Origin: Apoda limacodes
Lineage: Eukaryota > Arthropoda > Insecta > Lepidoptera > Limacodidae
Reading direction: 5' to 3'
Length of the DNA: 64,000 bases
NCBI GenBank assembly: GCA_946406115.1
Contig: OX291551.1
Coordinates: 4,712,001-4,776,000 of the forward strand
In this document: positions 56,051 to 64,000 of the stretch, in pieces
Layout of the letters: the number at the start of each line of letters is the position of its first letter
Position numbering within the stretch: the stretch's first letter is position 1
Program-made: the position numbers and the translations under genes
The notes under the pieces: generated by a model
What the model was told of the DNA's origin: nothing
Databases searched by the model: none
What the model saw: the letters and a program-made list of their open reading frames with translations, nothing else

Positions 56051-56559
56051 TACTAGACGATCCCTGTGGTTTCACCCGCGGAAAACCTATCCCTATGGGA
56101 ACTCCTAATCGAAGTTGAACCATATTTTTTTTGTACCTCCAGATATAACTTTGCCAAAATCAGATGAAGACAATTGCTTTGTTGCAACGTGCAGGATAGG
56201 TGCATTTTTCCTTATCAGGGTTTAACTATAATATACCTTAACAATAACGACGTCAGGGTTTAACCATAAGTATATATGTATATAAACAATAAGAAAGTAT
56301 TATTCTATTGGTATTTTTGTATTCTTATCATCAATGTACTACCAATTCTTATGGTTATATAACATTGTTGTTTAGTGTTCCGTGCCCAAAAATTCGAACT
56401 GAACCCTATATATTGATCCAAAATCTAGTCTGTAACCTTTATCAAAATACTTAGAATACTATAAGTAGAAGAAAAACATCTTTGCGACAAACAGGGGACA
56501 AAAGGGTTTATCCTCGAATTAATACCTCGAATTCATCCTCACATCTTAGAACCTTAATG

Positions 56560-56785
56560 GTCACGTATCAGAGCGGTTTCGGAGAATCTTCTTTCCTCAA
56601 TCGCTTAGGTTGTGAAATAAATTTTCTCCAAGTACTTAATATTAATGAGTTAATTAAGATGTTAGATTTTTGAAGGGTCAGCAACGCGCGAATAATGCCC
56701 CAGGTTTTGCAAGGGTCCATAGGCTGCGGTAACCACATCAGGCGAATCGTAAGTTTGTTTGCCACTTTAGTAATATTAAAAAAGT
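56560..56785 (+). mobile_element. CR1/Jockey-group LINE 3' end, degraded
   Basis: GATTTTTGAAGGGTCAGCAA, then CGCGCGAATAATGCCCCAGG, the CATCAGGCGAATCGTAAG tail and TTAGTAATATTAAAAAAG. Confidence 0.65.
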
Positions 56786-57529
56786 AAAAAAACCTAACTC
56801 TTCATTATTAAAAACTCAAAAAATTCGGAAACACGATTACCACATACGAAATCTACGTACTTATTTCCAAGCACCTATCACGGGACCTTATTGCAAAAAG
56901 CCAAAAGGTATTCAAGAGTCTTTCCGTCCGTTTCGCAAATCCGAAAATACTTCCGCAGCGCAATTTAAGTGTGAAAATAATACTTCCAAAATTGAGTGGT
57001 CACCAGTGATAAGTATACAAACAGTTGATGAAAAACTTGAAATTTTTAAGTATCTACATACATGCACCCAAAAATTACGAATCTAATCCAAGCTCAAAGC
57101 TCATTATCGAGATGAAAAATTTGAAAAAAACAAGCTGCTTAGAAATCGATGCACACAGATGTCACTAACATTCACAAATCAGATGAAAAGGAAAACTGTC
57201 CGAATCCGAGAATTTCTTAAATCGTTTCGAATCAGGAAACTTCTGTTTCAGGTCACTAAATAACTTCGATATAAATCTACTTAATAAAGACTTTTCTGTT
57301 TCAGAAAATCCAGACTATTAATAATCTTTCCATGATCCCAACGCCTGATTATTCCGCTTTTACTTTTAACTAATTTACCCTCTGTGATGTTAAAAAAAGC
57401 ATGCAATCAATCGTATTAAATGCATTTATAATCAACAGCATTAGGATTGTTTCCCGAACTATAACACACATTCTTAACAAATTTATCTCATGTAACTTTT
57501 TTATTTTGGTAACAAAATAACTAAACACT

Positions 57530-58215
57530 TTGGAATTCGGTTTTCATCCATGGCATAGTAGAATGTCTAATGATATTTGTCTAGGACTTGATTGCACTAA
57601 GTTGACACATCTGTCTTTGCTGGATTTTATTAATACTTTCAAAACTATTGATTTTCACAAGGTCACGTGCTGTATCCTCTTCTGTTTATAGTTATTGAAA
57701 TTTCTTAAAGTATTTTTTCTCCTTACCACGTTTATGCAGACGAACTTCAAATCTACACTCGAGCATCACGAGCTTCATAAAGCTGTTGAGCTATGAATGC
57801 TAACTAGACTAATATCACAGAATGGAGTAAATTACATGTCCAGTCTTAAAATAAATCCATCAAAATCACAGGTGGGTAATAATTACTAAGTCCAAAGGAA
57901 ATATCAAGAATGGATTCTACAAAACTACCTCCAATAGAACGAAGTGGTGTAACTATCCCTTGCAGTGAAAATGTTAGAAAACTTTACATTGGGTGGCGTG
58001 CCACATCTACAGGAGCTAAGCAGAAAACTATGCGATTTCGTAAGTTTATTAATTTCGTTATTTTGTTCTAATATCCACTAAAATTGCGCTGCCAAAATAA
58101 TTGCTTCATCCTATTCTCGACTATGCTGACGCTATCTTTTTTATCATGAAGGATAACTAAATAAACTCGAGTGTCTCCAGAATTGATTTATAAGTTTTAT
58201 ATTTGGACTTCGTAA
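57530..58215 (+). pseudogene. Jockey/CR1-group LINE reverse transcriptase, heavily decayed
   Basis: Fragments in order: FGFHPWHS, LSLLDFINTFKTIDF (motif A, Asp kept), YADELQIYT (the catalytic YADD now reads YADE), SLKINPSKSQV, GVTIPCSENVRKL, FIFGLR. Frames break repeatedly. It is followed at 58245 by a tail of the other LINE family. Confidence 0.7.
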
Positions 58216-58244
58216 ATAAAATCATGTTTTAAGTTTTCGACAGG

Positions 58245-58425
58245 AACTTAAGATTTTCTCTAAGGACTATCGATAGGGATCTTCAAGAAAGAAGTTATTA
58301 GATTTTTGAAGGGTCGGTAACGCGCGAGTGACACCTCTTAGTGTTGCAAACGTCAATAGGCTACGGTGACCATTTACTTTCAGGCGGACCATAAGCTTGT
58401 TTGCCACCTTAGTGGTATAAAAAAT
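58245..58425 (+). mobile_element. CR1/Jockey-group LINE 3' end
   Basis: AAGATTTTCTCTAAGGACTA, GTCGGTAACGCGCGAGTGAC and CAGGCGGACCATAAGCTTGT, ending TTAGTGGTATAAAAAA. Confidence 0.75.
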
Positions 58426-59958
58426 TTGCTGGAATATTCATATTCTTTCTCGTCTATATAGTACGCGTATACATAAGTATTTTGTTTAATCAAAACATTT
58501 AATTCTACATCTTGTGCCTGTGCGTTGTCGCTAACACAGAGTTTTTTTAATAATTGTGACTAGTGGCGTCCCCCAAAGTGACATTATTTCAATCGATAAG
58601 TTAGGACACATTGAATTCTATTCTATTTTCTGAAATTGATATGTTATAGAAATAGGTATTGTTAACACTAGTACAACTATTTTATACCTTATACTATGTT
58701 TCAAAATTAACGTTCATACACTTAAGAAATAAGATTTTTTAAGTTTTGAATTAAATAAACTGAATATAAGCTGTTGAATAGCTTCCTAAGCCATAGTACA
58801 GTTCTAGTAATATCAATACAACTATTAATGAGCCTATGTTATGCGTAGAGCTTTTATTTGAAGTCCAATTTTGAATTTTAATGTCTGTGGCACCGGCTAC
58901 ACAGCTCTTGTCCAAAAAGCTAGTACAGCCTCAAGTTTATTTTTATTTTGTAGTCCAGCCATACTGCCATGTGTGCTACATGGGCATATAGTGGCCCGCG
59001 GCATCACCCGCGGAAACATATATACATGTAGGATCTCTTAATCCGGATAGCGGGGTAATTAATAATCTATATCCTTATGTATCTTTTCAGCTATGTTATT
59101 CATAACGATAAAGTTATTTGAATGCTCTGTTACTGATTTTAGAAGTAGTGCCTTTGTGGGGCCCACGGGCAATGATCTGCATTGGACCAGTGTAGTGTGT
59201 GCTGGTGCGATGCAAATCCTTGCCCATGGGCCCCAGAGGTGTACAGCCAACAGGTGGAAGTCCGGTGAGAGGACAAACGTTTATACTTATACCTATAGAA
59301 GACTGTGCAAAAACTGCCCCTTTGCCATTAACAAGAGACATGAGAGTTCCTCATTAACATTTTGATAGGGAACTTTTAATTCTAGTCCGATGGCTGACTG
59401 GACGATTTTATGAGAGCTACTTTTGTACTACAGATCCCTTAAAACTATTTTCCTTTCCCGGACTAAAACTATCGCTTCACCAAATTTCAGTATAATATTT
59501 TTACAGATAACACATGATAAATTGTATGTGTATATACGTATGCATAACTTCATTGTTTTATTTCTCCAGGCGGTAACCAGGGGCTTAATACATCCACAGC
59601 ATTATGAGGAGGTTCTCTAATTTAAGACAAACAAACTCACTTACAGACAAATGTTATTAAGTTATTATTTATAGGATTCCAGACAAGTTTTTGCTTTGAA
59701 TTATGTCTCGTAATTGACAGAGAGACACCTACATATATAACTAAGAATAATTCTGTTTCGCATTATTATTATACGCTGCTAATTTAAAATGCATAAATAT
59801 CAATAACATCATAAAAAACATAGTGTATGATTAAAATGTGTAGTGTAAATTTTATTAGTCGCGTCTTTATTTTTTTTAATTTTTTATTATTTTTTAACTG
59901 TCTGCTAAAGGTTGATAATAAAACTTGTATTCCTTAGTAACAGAAAACTTGTAATATC
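58426..59958. other. Spacer upstream of the CLIP protease gene
   Basis: No gene recognised apart from the hairpin at 59155-59237. The block near 58990 (GGCCCGCGGCATCACCCGCG) looks like a Helitron-type end. Confidence 0.5.
59155..59237. ncRNA. 83-nt long hairpin, pre-miRNA-like
   Basis: Two 36-nt arms, starting TGTGGGGCCCACGGGCAATG on the left, pair with about 30 matches and 6 mismatches around an 11-nt loop (59191-59201). Outside the arms pairing stops. The size and mismatch pattern fit a precursor miRNA, but a palindromic MITE core is equally possible. No expression evidence. Confidence 0.35.
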
Positions 59959-59960
59959 TC

Positions 59961-59967
59961 TATAAAA
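59961..59967 (+). promoter_or_regulatory. Possible TATA box of the CLIP protease gene
   Basis: TATAAAA lies 90 nt before the ATG at 60051. A start about 30 nt downstream would leave a 5' UTR near 60 nt. No clear initiator motif was seen. Confidence 0.35.
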
Positions 59968-60050
59968 AGAAGTCCTCACTCTGTTTTTATAAGTAGTGTA
60001 GTCGATACTTTGTTATGTGGCGACGCAAGTGGTTGTGTTAAATATCGGTC

Positions 60051-63000
60051 ATGTTTTTAAAAAGTGAAGTAAAGTTAACCCTATTTTTGGTTTTTGTGTT
60101 TCAGATTTTCTCAGGATTTCATCCAGGTTACCTTTTTTTTACTTATTATGGTATTTTAAAAGATTTTTGTTTGTATTTAAAGTGGTATCGATTTTAATGA
60201 AAGTTAGTTAATATTTTAATAATAATCTTAAATATAATATTTTCGGTGCCCAGTTTTTTACCGACGCTGAGATGGAAAAGTCAAAAGTTCAAGGTAAAAT
60301 AATAGATTGTTTTTTTTTGTTTTCCGGTTTGTTTGTGGCTTCAGCGTTCGATAGACATTACAGTGACACTACTTAACATATAAACTGGTTATCAGGAATG
60401 CTGCGCGGTTGATAGATATGTATATAGTTAAATATATATTCTAATAAATGTTATTAGAAACCATACATTGGGTGCTCTTATCGTTTAAGAGCAATCTCTG
60501 CATAGAAACACTTGAGCAAAGAAACACTAATATGAAAATAGCAGAATCTAAAAAAAAAAAAATTTTGATGCCTCCACCGGGTTCTTTGAATAGGCCTTTT
60601 TTACTCTTAGTTCTATCCAAGTGCTTCTCTACAGTTTTTATGCAAAAGCGTTTAAATTTTTTCCACATTTCGTTTGCAGTAACATCTGTGTCATTCAAAG
60701 CTCCTAGGATCCTTCAGTGACTTCCGTTAAAGTTTTGGGGTGTGCTTTTTATTTGACTTGATGCGGTTTGGAATTTGTACACAGCGACCCGGATTCTATT
60801 CCGTGTTCTTAACGGTTCCCCGGGTATAACCTTACGGTCCCTGTTGATGCCTAGATGTTTTTGCCTTGCAAGTGTATAATCTTCCAAATGGGATCTCCGC
60901 TTGTAGAAATGATTGATTAGGATTCCTTCATTTTAAAGAATGCATTTATTATGGCTAGATCGCAGCAAGACGGGAACTGTATGATGGTGTCCCAATAGAC
61001 ATAGAAAACTGAACAGCGCATTTCCTAAACAGCTGTAAAAAAATATATAGCAAAAATGTGACAGAGATGAAGCGAAACTGCAGTCTCTTGTCTCTCTCTT
61101 TCTTACTTGTTTTAATAAACATTAACAAACACAATGGCAGACGTTGATAGAAAGAGAAAAGAGGCCGCAGGTTCGCTTCGCTTTCTAAAGACAATTTTGT
61201 GAGGCTATTGCGCAGTTCATAGAACAGATTACAGAACTCAAAGTCTTTGGGTGTCCCCGTCATTATATAGCTTTCCATATCCGAAGTCTCTGTGCCATTT
61301 TTCATATTAGTATTTCTTGCACCGAAATAACCATTCAGATCTGCTCCCAGATAAAGGGGTTTTGTGGATATTTACGTTGAGTAGTATTTTGTTGAGGTCA
61401 TGCTAGAAGGCTTCCTCGACGTTTGCCAAGCCTGTTTATCGTTCCTATGCCTATCGTTCGTTTGTTACTTGCCTTACGATCCGTGGTTGCCACTCGAGAA
61501 CCTTTCTTCCCCATCGGATATCGGTTCGACGAGCGATGTGACTTGCCTATTGCTACTTCATCTTGCTAACTTTTTGAGCTATGTCGGTATCTTTGGTTCT
61601 TTGGCGAATTTTCTAATTTCAGATTTTCAATGGCATGGATCTTTCTAAAGCTTGCTCAGCGACTTTGAGCTCATTTAAGAGGCCAATAGTTAGAGACTAC
61701 GTTTGTGTACCTTTATGTTTATATTAGTAGGATGTTGTGCAGGTGTTTCTTTGACCGTCGCTTGCCAGAGACGCCCTAGTATTCTTCCCATTTGTAGGGC
61801 CTTGAACGTGGCTTAAGGGAGACGCCCTAGTGGCTGTACTCACGCTTTTCTGGTGTGCTCTCATTTGGACATATTTTACTATAGCAAACATTTCTTAGTA
61901 TAATCGTCGTAGAACTGCCCTGGAAACCTTAAGCTGACAGTCGAATTCAGTGCGGGAAAAACCTAGTTGAAGTAATTATACCTCTAACAACAAAGTCTAC
62001 ATAAAAAGAAAGAAGCATTAACTTTGCCATACGAATTTACTTATAATTTTTTTTCAGGGTCATGCACCACTCCACAGAACAAAACTTGTGATTGTGTATC
62101 AATTCATAATTGTGTACCATTTTTCGGTTTGATATTATATGGCTCGTGTGGTGTAACTGAAGCCAGGCTTTCACAAAAAGATAAAGATTTTATTGAAAAA
62201 TCCGTGTGTGGCGTTGATGACGATGGTGAAAAAAAAGTTTGCTGCTCACCATTACCACCGGAATATTCCAATAGATTCTCCAAAAAAGTAAGCCTTTTAT
62301 AATTATTCGTAAACTGTCTATTCACACACAGCTGATTTCTATGCCTTTATTTTTATTTTGTGAAACTCGAAGCCTGCAGTACTGCTTATGTTTCCACCGA
62401 ATCAAAGACCACAAACACTAGCATAGAGGCCGAAAGTTTTACATAAAACATCAATAACTTATTAAGCCGTTAAGTGTTAAGAGTCAAACTGTTCTCACAT
62501 CGCCATTTCTAGTTAACTTAGCTTTAAAAAAGGAGAAGGTTTTAGATTGTATTTTTTTTGATTAGCACTGGAAAAGTTTACAACTAACTGTAACAACAGA
62601 AGCAACTGTAGATACTGAAATAATCATCGATCCAGTTGAACAAAATGATTCATATCCAGAACCTCGAAATACGTGTGGAAGAGATTCAGGCGTGGATCGG
62701 ATAATAGGTGGAACCAGTGCGGATTTAGAGGAATTTCCATGGATGGCCCTCCTCCGGTATCGAAATCGTACGTTGGTAAAATTATTATCTTTTTCATTTT
62801 CTAAAAAGTTTGTACAGCGCATACCGTTATTTTAGCTATCGAATAAATTAATAAAATTTATTAAAGTAAAGTAATAATTAATAGAAAACTAATAAAATTT
62901 AATAACGCAAGATAGCTACGTTGTAATGTTTAATGCATAAGTCTTAAATGGCTTTTCTATTACAATATGATACAAGTGAGTTAAGTTGGTCATTACATGC

Positions 63001-63279
63001 GACTGCGAGGCAGGAATTTAGATGCGTAATGGAGCAAAAATAAAGAAAGTTGGAAAGAACCCTAAGCAAAAACGAAAGAATAGTGGGCGACGAAGAATAT
63101 CAGCAACGTAAAGTGCAGAACAACGTCTGCCAGGTCAGCTCGTAGGTAAATATGAAGTAAGCATTTCTGTTTTCAGTCTTGAATGGTGATATGTCGTTCA
63201 TCTGTGGAGGTGCATTGTTGAATCAACGATATGTGTTGACAGCAGCTCACTGTCTTCAAGTAGATCCAGAATTTAAATT
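60051..63279 (+). CDS. CLIP-domain serine protease (S1A), 3' end outside window
   Basis: Exons: 60051-60126, 62058-62287, 62566-62767, 63177-63279; phases 1, 0, 1 and 2 are consistent. Exon 1 encodes a hydrophobic signal peptide (LTLFLVFVFQIFSG). Exon 2 encodes a clip domain with eight cysteines (SCTTPQNKTCDC, HNC, GSC, VCGVDDDG, VCC). Exon 3 has a linker, TCGR (the Cys expected to tether the chains) and the activation site VDR-IIGG, then EEFPWMALLRYRN. Exon 4 carries CGGALLNQRYVLTAAHC with the catalytic His. Such proteases are secreted zymogens, cleaved after Arg, acting in prophenoloxidase or Toll cascades. The catalytic Asp and Ser exons lie to the right of the window, so activity cannot be judged. 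The first donor (GTTACC) is weak. Intron 1 is 1.9 kb and holds LINE debris. Confidence 0.85.
60580..61400 (-). pseudogene. LINE endonuclease-domain remnant, antisense in intron 1 of the protease gene
   Basis: The minus strand reads YLGADLNGYFG, then FYKRRSHLEDYTLARQKHLG, RDRKVIPGEPLRTRNRIRV and NEMWKKFKRF. The order matches the end of an APE-type endonuclease and the linker to RT in RTE-like elements. Stops and shifts are frequent. Confidence 0.55.
61440..61720 (-). pseudogene. RTE-type LINE fragment
   Basis: Closely related to 41700-41900: same AACCTTTxTTCCCxATCGxxT and GTTCGACGAGCGATGTG blocks and the AxLKWQ-like region, with deletions. It lies in intron 1 of the protease gene. Confidence 0.65.
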
Positions 63280-64000
63280 GTTAGTATTTTGTATTAACTA
63301 GTTTTAGCGTTGCGTACGAAAAAATAATGAAACAGTGATCCTTCGCTAAGGAGTATTGTTTTGTTTTGTGTTAGAGACAGGTAAAAACAAAACCAATAAA
63401 TAAACTGCATAGCGATTACTTACCTCAAGTTGGTACTGTTGTTGTCTCTTTGTGTTGGTGCGTGTGTGTCTGTCTGTCCTAATGTAAAGGGTAAGATTTT
63501 AATTATTTATTTATTACTTTAATGCACGTAACAGGTACGTAAAGACGCGTACAATTTTTAAAAATATATTTGATTAAATAATTTATCATTAGGAACCTAT
63601 AATTTATACAATCATGCAGGTAAATCATAATATATCTCTCCTTTAGTGAACCTGGTGGTTAAAAAAATTACTAATAAACTAGGGACAAAAAGTTAAACCT
63701 TTCTCGGTTTTCTGTTCTTTTGTGAAAGTGTCTAATAAAGTCATTACTCTAAAAGTGATGAGTGGGAATGAACGATTCTCCAGGTCTCAAAACGAAAATA
63801 AAACGCAAATATAGCGATTTTAGTTTTTGGACGTATTATAATAACTTTCCTTAAGGGAAAAAACCAGACTACATAAAAAAAAACCAGACTACATAAAAGC
63901 TATTTGTGTGCTTTAATTTTTCACATGATATGATTTTGAATGTACGTTTTCGCAAAAATGTATGTAAGCAGTGTTGCTTTTGATACACTGTATGCTTATG
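63280..64000 (+). other. Intron of the CLIP protease gene (to window end)
   Basis: No further exon matching the required phase 2 and a trypsin-like sequence was found. A tandem AAAAAACCAGACTACATAAA duplicate is at 63860-63898. Confidence 0.55.

Overview
The window is AT-rich arthropod nuclear DNA, almost certainly from a moth or butterfly (Lepidoptera). Its genes are split by short exons with GT/AG introns. The spacer is full of repeat types familiar from lepidopteran genomes: tRNA-derived SINEs with a long tail, Helitron-like elements starting near CTATACTAATAT and ending GCTAGT, RTE-type and CR1/Jockey-type LINE fragments, and 5S-rRNA-like SINE pieces. All assignments are by reading the sequence; no database search was run.

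Three protein-coding genes can be assembled exon by exon, with reading phase matching at every junction. (1) Minus strand, 12480 down to 951 or beyond the left edge: Tango1, the ER-exit-site cargo receptor. It has a signal peptide, lumenal SH3 domain, long acidic lumenal region, one membrane segment, a coiled-coil block over six exons and a proline-rich tail, with two possible C-terminal ends. (2) Plus strand, 19829-29865: an orthologue of CATIP (ciliogenesis-associated TTC17-interacting protein), in which one exon inserts about 455 residues holding roughly 24 Cys-x-Cys motifs in two arrays split by an acidic spacer. (3) Plus strand, 60051 to beyond the right edge: a secreted CLIP-domain serine protease, complete from signal peptide to the catalytic-His exon. 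The genes are not an operon and have no evident functional link.

Between 29.9 and 60 kb I find no host gene. This part holds a 3,039-bp tandem duplication (about 32130-38207), whose unit contains a minisatellite with a 236-bp higher-order period plus a Helitron-like element carrying a LINE RT fragment. It also holds a 283-bp PIF/Harbinger-like MITE with TTA target duplications inserted into an RTE LINE, a degenerate Ty3/gypsy fragment, a 2-kb decayed CR1/Jockey-group LINE, 173-bp direct repeats exactly 950 bp apart, 5S-like sequences and several hairpins.

The most interesting points are the Cys-x-Cys insertion in CATIP, the duplicated satellite/Helitron unit with its one-period register shift, an 83-nt pre-miRNA-like hairpin at 59155-59237, a 135-bp MITE with perfect 31-bp inverted repeats in a Tango1 intron, and the alternative Tango1 C-termini. 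No convincing wholly new multi-gene system was seen.
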